Assembly (NCBI GenBank): GCA_002900995.3
Contig: CM035310.1
Coordinates: 2,158,138-2,222,137, forward strand
Source: Ganoderma boninense
Taxonomy: Eukaryota > Basidiomycota > Agaricomycetes > Polyporales > Polyporaceae
Reading direction: 5' to 3'
DNA: 64,000 nt
Below are positions 1 through 11,678 of this stretch, in pieces (positions within the stretch are counted from its first letter, which is position 1; each line of letters begins with the position of its first letter). The notes under the pieces are model-generated. The model was not told the DNA's origin. It searched no databases and saw only the letters and a program-made list of their open reading frames with translations. Both the position numbers and the translations under genes were made by a program.

Positions 1-114
1 CTGGACGACGTCGTCGGCGTAGTGGGCGTCGAGGAGAGGTCGCGGGCGTCGGTGCAGGCTTTGTTTGAGGATGTGGCCCGTGCAAATGGTGCCGTCCGGA
101 TGCGGATTGGACGC
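1..114 (+). CDS. C-terminal end of an unidentified protein (5'-truncated)
   Basis: Frame 1 is open from the first base to a TGA at 112-114, giving 37 residues that end in ARANGAVRMRIGR. The composition (V, A, E, R; GC-rich third positions) looks coding, and the stretch is predicted helical. The start and any domain lie outside the window. I do not recognise the family. It could equally be a chance open frame, since only 37 codons are visible. Confidence 0.35.
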
Positions 115-2435
115 TGATTGGGTGACCAATCCCTCGGTCCTAGCCGAAGGCGTATTGTCACGGCAACCACCCTCAGGAACCCCATTTCGCACGTCGTTCA
201 GAGGAGAACACATCCATCTCCCACTCACTCGCCGGTCTTAACATTCTGCGACAACACTACTACTCGATGGGCGTCGTCGTCTAAGTAGCGCACACATTCA
301 CCCAAAAGAAAGACTACCCTCACTTGGGTATGTACAATAATCCAGTCAGCTGGATGTTCAGATTCATTGAAAACCTGTGCAGTTTGGTGAACCCTAGATC
401 AGCTTGATGAACAAGATCAGCTTCGTGCGTAAGCAATGAACCGTCAAAGTAAGTAAGGAGCAAACAATACCGGAGTGTTCTACGCTCACAACGAGGCTGT
501 TTTATCAGGGCATCATCGAGCGACCAGGACTTGAACGTCTGAACCAACGGGCAGTCCGAGCGCACGCCGATCAGACAAACCACCGACGCGAACCTGAACA
601 AGCTGCAAGGAACATCCAGTAGGATCTGCAGCAGCGTGCCCACTCGTCGTCGTCGGGACGCGGTTATGGATGACGTAAGGAGTGATTGGGACTTCCTCGG
701 GCGGCTCGGTGGTGAGCTCTCGGAGTGCTAATGGAGCTTGGGTGGATGCTAGCGAGAAAAACTGTTTTTCCTGATGCGGGTACAGCAACCCAGGGCTCAA
801 GAGCCCAGCCCCTCGCTGGGAGGTCCTCCGCTATGTTTACTTCGTATCGAGCGAGCGGTCGAGCCCTACGTTGGGGCGGCCTCGTTGGGCGAATGGCATG
901 TTTGCCTTACACGGGCGTGCTACGCAGTGTCCCGTCTGTCCAGTTTCGTGTCCCTGAGTATCGTCGCGACCAGCGGTATATTCTCAATCTTGAGGAGTAT
1001 ATGCAGAAGCACCCTCGGTTCGGCTCGGCACGGATCTTCCTCCAATCGGATCTGTCGCAGTTGGTCGGCTACGACCTCTACGGGCTTGACTGTGGGTACG
1101 TCGACACAGACGACGACCAACTGCGAGGAGCTCGAGGTTGATCGGCGGGTAGAGGACACCACCTCCCTTGTATCTAGAGGAGTGGTGTTGTACCGGTAAA
1201 CTTGGCGATCAGGCTGTGGCTGATGCACTTGTAAATGTCGTTTCAGGGAGATGGTCTGGAGTAGAGGACGTACCATAGAGGAGGTAGCGATTCCGCTTCG
1301 TTCATCTCACGGACCTTGCTTGGCACATCTCACCCTTTGTCACGCATACAGCGTGCTTCAATGTGTGCGCTGGGGATGTCGGTACGTCCACGCATCCTAT
1401 CCTGCTGGAGCCATTGTCGCTGAACGCGCATAACCCTAACATTTATGTATTGCAGGGCATAGAATCGGCGTATAGCACCATGTACTTACTCTGCCTCATA
1501 GCGAGGCTCAGCGAACGTGGCAAGGAAGCCTGTCGAGATGACAGGTAAGTATCGAACTCTCTGAACTTCTGTCAAATCCAAGGTGGTCAAGCTTGCATCA
1601 CTCGAACGACACCGAAGCTTGATGCATGCTAGGATGTCCAGATCCCTGAAGCTGCGTTTCGATGACAGACAACGGTCCATGAGAAGAAGATAATCAAAAT
1701 GAGCTACGCACTCTCGACGCACTCCATTGAAATTATCAGCTCGACTTGACAGCATACATCTTGATCTTGCCACTGTCCTCCCGACCCAGAGCTTCCGCAA
1801 TAGAATCCATAGTGCCCTTGTGAGCGCCCTTGTGACTTGGGCGGACTTGACGGCCTCCACGCCTGTATCGCTTACTTCAGCGAGCACGTCTTAGAGGCTA
1901 CGCAAAAATATCGCTCACCTGGTGAACAGGAAAGGATTACGGCGCATACAGCTGCCAGTCCGCAAAGAATGATAGGGGACCATTTGACGCATGTGCCATG
2001 TCTACTTGCTGCTGCTGGCCAACTCTGCACGCATGTGTCTCAGAGCTCCGTTTAGGTGATTTGAGCAGCCACATGGGCCGATTGCGGGCCCGAGGGCAGC
2101 GTGATAGTAGAGATGAAGGTAGGAAGACGGTCAAATGCAAGTAGAAATTGAACATACCTTCGCGAGCGACGGAGAGAAATTGCATGGAGACGGAGCATGC
2201 CTCTTTCATCTCCGAGAATATGCTTCTGGTCCATGTGCGGGAATCAGAGAGGCATCGAAAAGATGACACTCACCAGAAGGACAGAGAGGACCCGATAAGT
2301 TGAAGATGAAAGCACTTCCACATCCAATATGGCATGGGACAGGAAGGGAGGTGTTGTGGAGATATTATACGACAGCAGGAGGATAGCAGGAGGAATACAG
2401 CGCTGTGACGCATACAGAGCTGGATGTAACGTAGT
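115..2435. other. No supported gene
   Basis: Open frames of 60-141 codons overlap on both strands without a recognisable domain, consistent splice structure or shared codon bias. I see no tRNA, long repeat or array. The last part is probably the 3' flank of the uS19m gene. Confidence 0.4.
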
Positions 2436-2906
2436 CTACTTGTTCTTGGTGGCCCTGTGGGAATAAGTAGAGCAGATGAGGAATGAATCGTAAGGGCAGA
2501 GCCATTGACACGCACTTGTAAGTGAACCGTTTCCTAGTGATGGCAAACTCCCCCAACTTATGCCCGACCATGTCCTGCGTCACCGTCACCGGGAGGTACT
2601 CCTTTCCATTGTGCACCATGAAACGGAGTCTTCATGAACGAACAGATAACGGCGATAAGTATGTGTACATATGCGAGAGTAGGTATGAAGGAACTTACCC
2701 AATGAAGTTTGGGAGAATGGTGCAAGACCGCGCCTGGGTCTTGATTGCAATGTTGTTCTCAAGGGCGTGCTTGAGGTTCGGGAATGCGACGAAGAACGGC
2801 CCTAGTTGGAGAAACACGGTCTGCGTCGTGCGCGCAACGATATAGAAGTTGAGAACATACCCTTCCATGCTGACCGCCCTCCCTGCACGACCGCCGTTGG
2901 CAACAT
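2436..2906 (-). CDS. RSM19: Mitochondrial ribosomal protein uS19m (RSM19-like)
   Basis: Small-subunit mitoribosome protein of the uS19 family, which sits in the head of the small subunit. Four exons on the minus strand: 2861-2906, 2699-2801, 2516-2629 and 2436-2454 (93 aa). All junctions are GT-AG and keep frame. Family hallmarks are visible: RSAWKGPFF near residue 11, the central [15 protein letters not shown], then [11 protein letters not shown], the [13 protein letters not shown] signature near residue 75, and the basic end KATKNK. The short length and lack of the eukaryotic N-terminal extension fit the organellar rather than the cytosolic (RPS15) form. The ATG at 2906 is the first in frame before the RSAWKG block. 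It is divergent from the membrane-protein gene at 3216, with about 310 bp between starts. Confidence 0.9.
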
Positions 2907-3215
2907 TGTCGAAAAGCACTTACTGGCGCCTATTTGCGTGGTCGGAATGGGACGGAGAGTGACGGGTGACGGAACACGGTCATGCGGCGTGACTGTGACG
3001 CGCGGATTGCCGTATTTGGGAGGCTGGATGGCTTGACAGGTCCGCAGCGGAGCCCAAGTCTGGGGTGGACCGTGGCTGCAGCGACTTGAATAGAACTCCC
3101 CCTTCTGCCTTGTCCAGCACCACTCCGCGACCTGCTCGCACCTGGCCCCTTCTCATGACACCCGTCTTTTCCGTGCTCTGACGCGACCTTTGGCTGTACG
3201 CGCTCTCCGACAATC
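2907..3215. promoter_or_regulatory. Shared intergenic promoter region between divergent genes
   Basis: The starts of uS19m (minus) and the single-pass membrane protein (plus) are 309 bp apart and point away from each other, so both promoters must lie here or overlap. I see no clear TATA box. An antisense open frame (2930-3523) crosses the region but has no features of a real gene. Confidence 0.4.
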
Positions 3216-4288
3216 ATGCCTCCTCCACACCATCTCGTGCGCCGAGCGCCCCAGGCTGCGGATTTTTCGGAGTCGGGGTCAGGTACCACCACTGGCACTG
3301 GCACGACGACTGCGTCGATCGCGACTACTCCTGTGCCCACTTCACAGAATGATAGCTCTAGCCTCATTGGAACCCCTACACAGCTCGCAGAGACCACCAG
3401 CACTTCTGCGTCTGAACCGTCCACAGCGGTCCCATCAACTTCTTCGGACACTCCATTCTTCCCCAGCCCAACCTTGGGTGGGAGCTCTGAGGATCCATCC
3501 TTGCAACACACGAAGGTGCGCATTCAACTCCCATATTATGTTCGTGTAGAGCGTTGTGAGATTGTTGATCCTCGTATCCTACACCTCAGGATAGCGTTGA
3601 GAGCGCACTCGTGATAGTGGCCATCGCTCTCATCATCTTCCTTGTGCTTTGGAGGTACGTGGCATCCGTGAAATGGTCCCTGCATTACATTCAAAATGGT
3701 CTATTCAGGATCGTGCGGCTGCGGCGTAATGGCCGACATGCCCGCGAGTTCTTCAGGGCTCATCCCCAGCCCGACGTCCCTCCGCGCCCCCGCGAGCTCC
3801 CGCGCACCACCGGTCTTCCCCACGCTTCCGCCCCGCACGTATCCATCATCTATGACTCTCTTGCCACCCCCGTGCCCCTGCACCATCGCGGCGAGGTACC
3901 CGACAGACGCAGACGAGGTCGTCGAACCCGTGCAGGCGACGTCGATGCCCGCGGACGCCGCGGAAACATCGCGCATCCGGATGACCCCGAGGAATTCCTC
4001 CCAGAGTACGACGACAAGGATATCCTGCCCAAATACCAGGACGTGCAGCACGCAAGCCCCAGCCGGGTAGGGGCGGGCGCAAACGGGCCGTCGTTAGAGG
4101 GGCGGTCGCCGAATGCTGCGGGTGAGACCGGTGACAGGATACCTCTGGTTACTCGGATGCAGCTCTCGAGCAGTGCGACGCTGGACGATGCCAACGCGCC
4201 GGGAATGTCGTCCGCTGGTTCGCATGAAGGACACGAGACTTTGGAAGGACGTGATGAGACGGTCAGCACACAGCAGCACACGCACTGA
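3216..4288 (+). CDS. Single-pass membrane protein with Ser/Thr-rich ectodomain
   Basis: Three exons, 3216-3515, 3590-3654 and 3709-4288, give 314 aa with GT-AG introns and continuous frame. Residues 20-95 are rich in Ser/Thr with TTTGTGTTT-type runs, typical of O-mannosylated fungal stalks. Exon 2 encodes one hydrophobic segment (about residues 105-121, VIVAIALIIFLVLW) followed by basic RIVRLRRNGR, so the C-terminus should be cytoplasmic. The tail (130-314) is Pro-rich, then acidic (EEFLPEYDDKDILPKYQDV), then disordered. No obvious signal peptide precedes the stalk, so the TM probably acts as an anchor. The PPxY-like ILPKYQDV motif could recruit ubiquitin ligases (inference). Architecture recalls wall-stress sensors, but there is no WSC or other named domain. 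Function unknown. Confidence 0.75.
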
Positions 4289-4971
4289 CTTGGCTGGTGA
4301 GCAGTCGTATGGACTCTGTATCAACCCACGTTTGACTGACTTTTGTACGTACGGTTCGGGATTGGCTTGGCAAGACGCATTCATGTTCGGACGTCTGTAG
4401 CAGTACGGCATTCGTGTTGTTGTTTCCTTGGCTGCGCCCACGTACTTCACTCACATGCTCACCTTGCACACGCTGATTGTATTCTAGTTGTCTGCGCCAT
4501 TGCGCTATGATGATCCTGCGAGCTTGACTATTCTGCGAGCGTTGCTCTTCGGGAGAATGTATGACGTCAGTGCGGTCCTTGGGCGCTTCCACGTTTGTCG
4601 AATGGGTGTAAATTGCCCCCGGATCCACGACTCCATGTATATACCAAGCTTTAACCATCTTGGACGAACTGACATCCGCGATAGACGCTGCAAGGTTGAA
4701 GCGGTGACGGTAAGCAGCTGATTCCTCCCCGTACAGTCCGCGGTAACACTGGCGCGAATGCACCACGCAACCCCTCAGTGGGCTGCGTATCGAGCAACGA
4801 GCTCCTCACTTGCGCCATGGACAAGGCCAAGACCCACACGTCATCATGAGCCGCGGCATGAACGTGCGCGCATATAAGAGACCGGCATCCCGTCCAGATA
4901 GCCCTCAGAAAATCCAGACTCTCCGATACCACTCTATCCATCCCAACACCCCACCGCATCCATCGTCGACC
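4289..4971. other. Intergenic; no gene seen
   Basis: 3' flank of the membrane-protein gene and 5' flank of the Hmp1-like gene, transcribed in the same direction. A TATA-like CATATAAGAG lies at about 4868-4880, roughly 95 bp upstream of the ATG at 4972, and probably belongs to the downstream gene. Short open frames here lack support. Confidence 0.4.
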
Positions 4972-5482
4972 ATGTCCGATACAAACCAGCCGAGGTCCGT
5001 ACCGTCTGCATTCCCGCCTCCATCGTTTCCCACATATCCCTAACTCTAACCCTATGATCCGTGGACGTCCTGCAGCAAGATGTCCGGCCAGTACCACTCC
5101 GTCAAGGGCACGGCCACGGAGACCCTCGGCAGCATGGCCGGGTCCGAGGGCTGGCAGCAGGCCGGCGCGGAGGAGCACGCGCAGGGCGAGCGCGAGTACA
5201 ACGCCGCGCAGGCCCAGGGCTACGCCGAGGGCACCATGGACCGCATGGGCGGCCGCAAGGACGCCGTCATGGGCGCCGTCACGGGCGACCGCGAGCAGGA
5301 GGCCAGCGGTGCGTCGTCGAGTCATCCTCCCTCATCCCTCCTTCCACTGTGTGGTTCTGTGTGTGTGGGATGAGTTGGTGCGAATGCATGCTGACTTGGC
5401 TATATGTTACGGATATGGACTGCCAGGTAACGTCCGCCGCGACAAGGGAGAGACGCAGCAGGAGATGAACCGGCCGTCTTAG
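4972..5482 (+). CDS. CsbD-like small protein (Hmp1, cruciform/mismatch DNA-recognition type)
   Basis: Three exons, 4972-4994, 5076-5308 and 5427-5482, give a 103 aa hydrophilic protein. Exon 1 encodes only MSDTNQP plus part of a codon; the join gives SKMSGQYHSVKGTATETLG, matching the N-terminus of fungal proteins annotated as mismatched base-pair and cruciform DNA recognition protein Hmp1. The body is a repeated Gly/Ala/Gln/Glu pattern (AEEHAQGEREYNAAQAQGY, DAVMGAVTGDREQEASG) with no Cys and few hydrophobics, like CsbD/LEA-type stress proteins. The usual length of the family is about 100 aa, so it looks complete. A TATA-like element is about 95 bp upstream. The DNA-binding role comes from annotations of homologues; a general stress-protectant role is equally plausible. 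Confidence 0.8.
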
Positions 5483-6853
5483 ATGCGCGGCGCGGTGCAG
5501 GACGTATTTCGGTAGAGCGGAACCAACACCTGGTGTCACCACCATGTGACAATACTTCTCTGTATTATATTGTGAACAATACGTATGTATCATGACGACC
5601 AGGAGATTGCTCGCGTTGTCGAGGAAGAGCGCCGCCATGAAGAGGTTGGTGAGTGTCCTTGACGACACACAATTGGGAGGAAGCTCGGCCGCCAGAACGC
5701 AACTAGCGAAGAAGGATGCGCGCTGTCGTCGATTTGCGCCGAAATTCTTGTGGGCATGTTCACTCGTGTTCACGTCTCTCACGAAACTCAAACTTGCGCG
5801 AACTGCGGGACGAGAGATGCAAGCGTAACAGAAATGGTCATTGAACGACGTAACGAAAGTCCGTGAAGTGCAGTAATGCGTATAAGGATACAGTGCTAAA
5901 TATCTAGTCCAAAAGTCTATGTACGTACGTAGCAAGGCGCGGCATGGAAGTGGGGGGGGTGCACCTGGCAAGCAAGAAAAGAAAAGTAACAAGTAATACA
6001 ACAGCAACACAGCGTTCGTCCATATGGCCATGCGGGACAGCAGCAGCCGCCCGCGTTTCCCTGCCCTGCCTCCTCCGTCTCATCCCGGCGTACTGCCACA
6101 TGACCAGCGAGCGTGTTGGGGGAAATTAGAAAGCGAGAAGAACACGAACGAAACCGGAACCTGGAGACAGCCGGGAGAAGACGGGAAGAGCGGGGGGGGT
6201 GCGGGTGCGGGATGCGGGATGTGTGGAGGAAAAGGGGGGGGGGGAGGTCGAGGCGTGTAAATGGATAATTTACAGCATAGTGCGGAGCATGCGGGATCGT
6301 GCAGAGTCATGGGTCGTCGCGACGGCGGCCGATGCGGCCGGCTCGCCGGCGCGGGGAATTGCAGAATGGGAGGGTGGCAGCCATAAGGCAATCAGAGAGT
6401 CGTGAAGGTGACGGTGAGGCGACGGAGGCGTGAGGGGAACACAAGAATGAGTGTGCGCGATGACAAGCATCTGGGGTCGGCGGGGGTCCTCGTCCGGGAA
6501 GAAAAGCGAGGCGCCGAGCGGTACGGATCGAGTTCTGGGAACCAAGGGATGCGGGATCGGGATGGCGCGAAGGCGAAGGGCGGGGTGCATGGGGATGCGC
6601 GCGCGCAGTGGAGGATTACGGTGCATGGGGGTGTTTCGCAGGAGGGGAGGGTGGTCTCGCGCGCGCGATTATGGCGGGTTCGCGATATGGTGGTGGGGAG
6701 ACGTGACGATGATAAGTTAGACGTGCTCAGACTTAGCTGAGGGAATGCTCTGGAGGATCGAGAGTTAGTCTCTGTCGTTATGATGCTCGAAAGCGACTCC
6801 TTTGCTCACCTTACGAGCGCGTTCCATAACGGATGAGACCGGGCGTCGGCTGC
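5483..6853. other. Intergenic; 3' flank of pheromone gene 1
   Basis: No supported gene. It holds G-rich runs (for example near 5949 and 6190-6245) and a 250-codon open frame on the minus strand antisense to the Hmp1-like gene that I reject. The portion next to 6854 is the 3' side of the minus-strand pheromone gene. Confidence 0.4.
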
Positions 6854-6991
6854 CTAAGCGATGACGCACCCGGAGTGGTAGTTGTTGCTCAAGCTGTCTT
6901 GGTCGACGAAAGTCTCCTCGATCTCTTCCACAGAAGAGCTCGTGGGCTCGTCAGCTTGGATGGGAGAAGCGATGACGAAGAACGCGTCCAT
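6854..6991 (-). CDS. Mating pheromone precursor 1 (CaaX, CVIA)
   Basis: An intronless 45-codon gene. The protein starts MDAFFVIASPIQADEP and ends YHSGCVIA, a canonical CaaX box for farnesylation, AAX proteolysis and carboxymethylation. Length (45 aa) and the acidic Ser-rich middle are typical for agaricomycete B-locus precursors. It shares the MDAFF leader, a DEP motif at residues 14-16 and the HSGC tail with precursors 2 and 3, so all three are paralogues. The mature lipopeptide is expected to be the last 10-14 residues before the cysteine, released after an acidic pair upstream (inference; no exact site is clear). A TATA-like sequence lies 110-119 bp upstream. The ATG at 6991 is chosen by the shared leader, although the frame is open further 5'. 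Confidence 0.93.
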   Translation of the reverse strand: MDAFFVIASPIQADEPTSSSVEEIEETFVDQDSLSNNYHSGCVIA

Positions 6992-9682
6992 GTCGATGTG
7001 ATGCTTGCGATGATGAGCAGATGAGTACGCAAGCAGTGGCTCAAGAACCAGAGAGGAAGACGTTGGAGTTTCGTTGGGTCGTTCGTGTTGTTCCAGAGGG
7101 TTTTTATATATGTTGTCGACCAGCGACGGAGGTGTTCGTGAGTGCCGGGGCGAGTGGCGGCGGGCAGGCACGAGAGACGGTACAAGACAATAGCAAGGGG
7201 ACGGCGTCCCTTAAGACTTTTGAGGCCGAGGAGGCGCGCCGAACACGCGCCAAGAGTCATCCAATGCCGATTTCCGTATCCATGTCGGACATCCAGAGTG
7301 GGATCGGATCTGCCAGACTGCGCCCGCGCTCCTGGCCAACGCGGCAATAGCAAGCCAGCGGAGGTATTCGCGCTCCGAGCCTGCTGTATCGGAGTCTGCG
7401 CTGACTTTGATAATCGTATTGTCACTCTTCGCATTGCCACTCCTATGTTGTCCTCCGTGAACACCAGTGAATGCCACAGCAGGCTTACGCACCTGACCTG
7501 CAACACAAAGCACCTTCGTCTGTGTACGCGAGAACGCGTAGGACCTGCGATCTCACAGTATTATCAGACACGATGCACGCAAGTTTCGTGTCAGCACGCT
7601 CTATTGTCTTTGACCCTACCGACAGATTGCCCGAGAGATGGGACGTGCGGTGAAGGCGAAGCGCGGAAGACGACATTGACGGGATGGAATACAAATTTGC
7701 AGCGACGCTCGCCTTCCCATCGCACGCTGTAGGTGAGAAAGCGTCTGGACACGTCGAGCCGAGGACACGAGGAATCTGCCTGGAAAGATCGAGAGCAGAG
7801 CCGCGGATGCCGTCGTGGCAAGCGACGCTGCAAGACAAAAGAACGAAGCGCCCATAGATGCTTCGCCAACACTACCCCTGCCTCTTTAGGCAGGATCCCT
7901 CCTCCCCAGAGCCAATCACCGCGCTCCGAACCGTCCTCACAGGCCTCAGCCATTGTCGTGCGGAAATGGCTAAATCACCTGCGACGCCCCAGACGCTCCG
8001 GGGAAATGTGCGACGTTGGCGAGACGACGAGCCCGGTCTCCTACCCGGGAAAACCGGCGCGAGTCATCCGCTGCGGCTGCCCTGTTATGGCCTTGAAGGT
8101 TACGTTCGACCCTCGCCGAGTCAAAGTCCCGTGCAGTCCAAACAGCCTCGGAGCACGATCAGCACGGCCTAAGATAAAACGTGCCAGCACAGACGGTGAG
8201 GGTGTGTGACGGCGCAGCGACACTTCACAATAGCAGACTTCGGACCAACCTCGCCATGTCGGCCCATATGTTTTGCGCAGCACTACCGTCCTGCGAAAAC
8301 GCGTTATTATGACAGAACGACCGCATCGTAAGGCACTCACTGACTAATATTTCACGCGGGGAAACACGCTGACCATTCTTTGAGTGCGTACATGATCGCA
8401 TACAGCTCGGGATGTTCCATGCACGTACCTTCTGGAGCGGCAGGCATGCACTCGGCACGCTGTTCTATGCGAAACGACAAGCCGATGAAGGTCAGGGAGC
8501 TTGTTTGGCTAACCGCGTGATACTTTAGGACGATTGAACTGGAATGTGGAGCGTCAGCTGGATTGTGCACTGCCCGACGATAGCTCAACCCTTACTAAAC
8601 CATTCCAACCGGTCTCTGCGTCTCTCGGGCATCCATTCTACGATGGAGGATAGAACCCAAAGCCTTCCTGAGTCAATACTGCCGCTTCGGAGGCAACTCA
8701 CCGAACCCCGTTCGCGCTCCATAGGACGGCACGGTTGCCGCACAGTTTCATTGCCAAACAGGCCGAGACGGCAGTGCCCAGTTGCATGGTTGGTTTGCAA
8801 GCTGTCCCTAGTAGACTAGTGGTTGAACTTGAACTAAATCGCGTCTATCGAGGGACCACAGGATTGAAGCATCTTACCAACTGCTACGATATATCAATGC
8901 CCATTGCATGCCATTGATAGATCCTCGTTAGATCTGACAAACTGGCCCCCGGCGCTGTTTCCGTCCTGCAGTGCGCCTTGGCGGAAGTTGGCGTCAGCAG
9001 CTTCGAAAACACGCGTATATGATCGGAAACACATGCACTCACCTCAATTTCTTTCAGGCCAAGCACTATACTTATCTGGCGAGGATGCGACAAGTGGGTT
9101 GAAGATGGATGTGGTTGGATCAGGCACCCGCCCTGGCCAGGTATGGCTCGGCCCGGTATTGGTCCATTTTGGCTCGGGATCGGTAAACAAGCATAGAGAT
9201 GTGAAGAACACTTTATACCTGCTTGTCCGCGGCGCACTGGGGAGGGAGTGACGGACGGATGCAGGATCGTCGATGTGAGGGTGGGGCGGAGAGCAAGTTG
9301 AACATGTCGCCCTCGCTTGGGAGATGCCGGACAAGCGCCCGTGGACACGTGTCGGAGTAGTCGAAACAACGCTGCTTGCATCCTCCCACAATCGCACTCT
9401 GCCAACGGCCGGAAAACAAGTGTTCTACACGAGTATCAAGCCTTGCCTTAGACATGTTGTATCCGCAAGTATTATCCGTATCTAGACTCGCACCCACCTG
9501 CTGCTTCCACCTGCGTCCCCCTCGAAAACTCCTACCTGGACGCCGAGGCAGACATCCTCACCAGTATACGTTTTCCCTTACTCGCTTCCACCATCTGAGT
9601 CTAGTTCGCGGTATGTTTAATTGTGGGATGCATATACGCACTACTTACGCGTTCTTTCATCCTTATTAGTATCACCGCCCGT
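6992..9682. other. Intergenic; promoter of pheromone 1, then no supported gene
   Basis: Apart from the TATA-like box of pheromone 1, I find no feature. Overlapping open frames of 60-205 codons on both strands between 7.1 and 9.4 kb share no consistent splice sites or motifs. The final 100 bp are the 5' flank of the F-box-like gene at 9683. Confidence 0.4.
7101..7110 (-). promoter_or_regulatory. TATA-like box of pheromone precursor 1
   Basis: Minus-strand TATATAAAAA lies 110-119 bp upstream of the ATG at 6991. A comparable element is found at similar distance before each other pheromone gene in the window. Confidence 0.55.
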
Positions 9683-11186
9683 ATGAAGCTCGCCTACGAC
9701 GTTCTTTTCCTGGTGCTTGAGCAGCAACGCATCGAGGAACACTTTCAAGATGTCGCATCATTGTCTCGTACATGCCAAACCCTCCGGGGTGAGGGTGTCA
9801 AGTACATGCTCGATCGTGACATCACGTTGCGAGATGAAGCAGGCACCCTGTCCTTCGCTCTCTTCATGCTCTCGGACGGATCCCGGCGATTTCCTCTTCT
9901 CCGTCGGTCCCTGTCCATCCAAACAGGTCGGCTGATAGGCCAAGCCGCCTTAGCACTCGTGGAACTAGTTTCCAGGCTCTCGCACCTAGAGCGTCTCGCG
10001 CTATGGAACGCCGACCAAGTCCTCGCCTCCGACCCCAGACTCCCACGTGCCTTCGCGTCCCTCACCTGCCTCAAGCACCTCGACTTCCATGCGACGCAGG
10101 ACTCCGACAACGCCGACTGCGTCTACATGTTCAAGACCATGCAGTCCCGGCTGCTCACCGCCTCCTTGCACCTTCCGTCGCCGATCCGGCGGTACATGAA
10201 CGGCCACCTGAACTGTGAGCTCATCGACCCCATCCGGCTCCTCCGCAACTCCGCAGACACGCTCGTCGAGCTCCACGGATGCAACTTCGAGGCGCGGCGC
10301 CACGGTGTCGTCTACCCCCATGTCCGGCGCCTGAACATACACCTGGGCCTCATCCCCCTCATCGCGCCGTACATGGTGTCCTTCCCGAACGTCACCTCCC
10401 TCGAGGTCACGTGTGGAGCGTCGTTCGAACCGTCCACGGTGCCGTCGTTCAGCTTTATGAACGAGGACGGCCAGGAGAACATCGCCGCCTGGTCCGCGCT
10501 GGAGGAGCTCGCGGGGAATCTGACGGACATCTTCGTCCTCTCGCTTCGCTGCACCGCCACAACCCTGCGTGTCCGTGCATCCGGCCGGCATCGCAACCTG
10601 CGGTACCTCACAGAGGTCCTGTCACGCGTCCGACCCACCTATCTGGAGCTCGAGGTAGAGTCGCCTTCGCTCCGCCTTGGGGGCGAGAACAGCCTGTCTG
10701 CGGTCTTCCGGGAGGCGGAGGCCGGAGAGTATGTCCGGACTCTCGCAGTCCGTGTCGTGCTTCAAGGAGACGACTGCAAGGCCGACTTGGATGACGTTTT
10801 CGTGAGCATCCCTTCCTCATTGTCTCCGCATCGTCTCGTTCGCTGACCGGCGCTTACATCGCGCGCATTCGCAGACTCGTGTCATCGAGACGGTCGAGCC
10901 TCTTCCCCTGACGTCCTTCAAGGTGCAGATCCTGCACGAGAGCCTCGACCTGGAGCTCGGTGACTCGGATGTCATTCGAGACCTCGATCCGGCTCCTCTG
11001 CCATTGCCCGTCCAGCGAGCACCGCGGGATGGGGGGCCGTGCCTCCTCGAGACAAAGTTCCGTGACTGGGACGCAGCGCGTCACGTAGATAGTGTCCGCA
11101 AGGCGTGCCCGTCGCTGAAGCTGCTCACGGTGGAAGGGTCCGGCTGCTCCAGGGTCCCTTGGCCGCTTCTTACGGTGCGCTTTTAG
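9683..11186 (+). CDS. F-box-like / leucine-rich protein, copy 1
   Basis: Two exons, 9683-10801 and 10875-11186, give 476 aa. The N-terminus MKLAYDVLFLVLEQ followed by DVASLSRTCQTLRGEGVKYML (residues 2-45) has the spacing of a divergent F-box (helix, Leu-rich turn, S/C-x-x-C/x-L). The rest shows leucine-rich repeat-like strands such as LSHLERLALWNADQVL and LTCLKHLDFHA, the usual layout of the greatly expanded agaricomycete F-box families. Such proteins act as SCF ubiquitin-ligase adaptors; the substrate is unknown. The last codons end in a GTGCGC-like donor close to the stop, so a further short exon is possible. It lies head-to-tail with a second F-box gene 490 bp downstream. F-box assignment is less certain here than in copy 2. 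Confidence 0.7.
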
Positions 11187-11678
11187 CACGCGTCGCGCGG
11201 GGGTGACATGTCCGCGCTGTCGGCAAGGAGTATTGGAGTACGTGATTGTATGCAGAATGTCTTGCCCACTCCCTCACTGCGACGATCCGCAGGCTAGTCT
11301 TGCTTCTCGAGTACAGAAGAAGTTCCTATGTAAATGGTCGATCCTGTTATGGTTGGTTCTGTCATCGTTATCTATTCTCTGTGCTTTCTCTCTTCGCCCT
11401 TGGCTCGCATCGTGTCAAGTGTGCCACGTGGGCTTCTCTACAAGGAGGATGTGCTTTCGAGCTTCGATTATCGCTGAGTGCTATGATTTCTCCCCACAAG
11501 TCGGCCACGACGTCACACGCACGACTCGCTCGCTGCTCCTTGACTCCTGCCGCCACAATCTCCGCTGGATCACCCCGCGACGGCCTGCGTGGACTGCCCA
11601 AGGCACGGATAAGGGTGGGTGGTCTCCCCTCCATCGTCGTTCTCAACTATTCACTAGTTTGAACGTGCCACAGCACCG
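11187..11678. other. Intergenic between tandem F-box genes
   Basis: No supported gene. The plus-strand frames here (for example 11246-11662) lack motifs. It presumably holds the terminator of copy 1 and the promoter of copy 2. Confidence 0.4.

Noticed and set aside
160..205. Minus-strand MDVF-start mini-ORF
   Set aside because: Stops after 14 codons without a CaaX box; MDxF alone is not enough.
2930..3523. 197-codon minus-strand frame across the uS19m promoter and the membrane-protein exon
   Set aside because: Mirror of the Ser/Thr-rich exon 1 of the plus-strand gene; Val/Gly-rich composition is what an antisense frame of such repeats gives.
5279..6031. 250-codon minus-strand open frame antisense to the Hmp1-like gene
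   Set aside because: Overlaps the 3' exons of a well-supported gene, has scattered Cys/His without a domain and no splice or start context.
10001..10591. 196-codon minus-strand frame over F-box copy 1
   Set aside because: Antisense shadow; Glu/Val/Asp-rich with no features.
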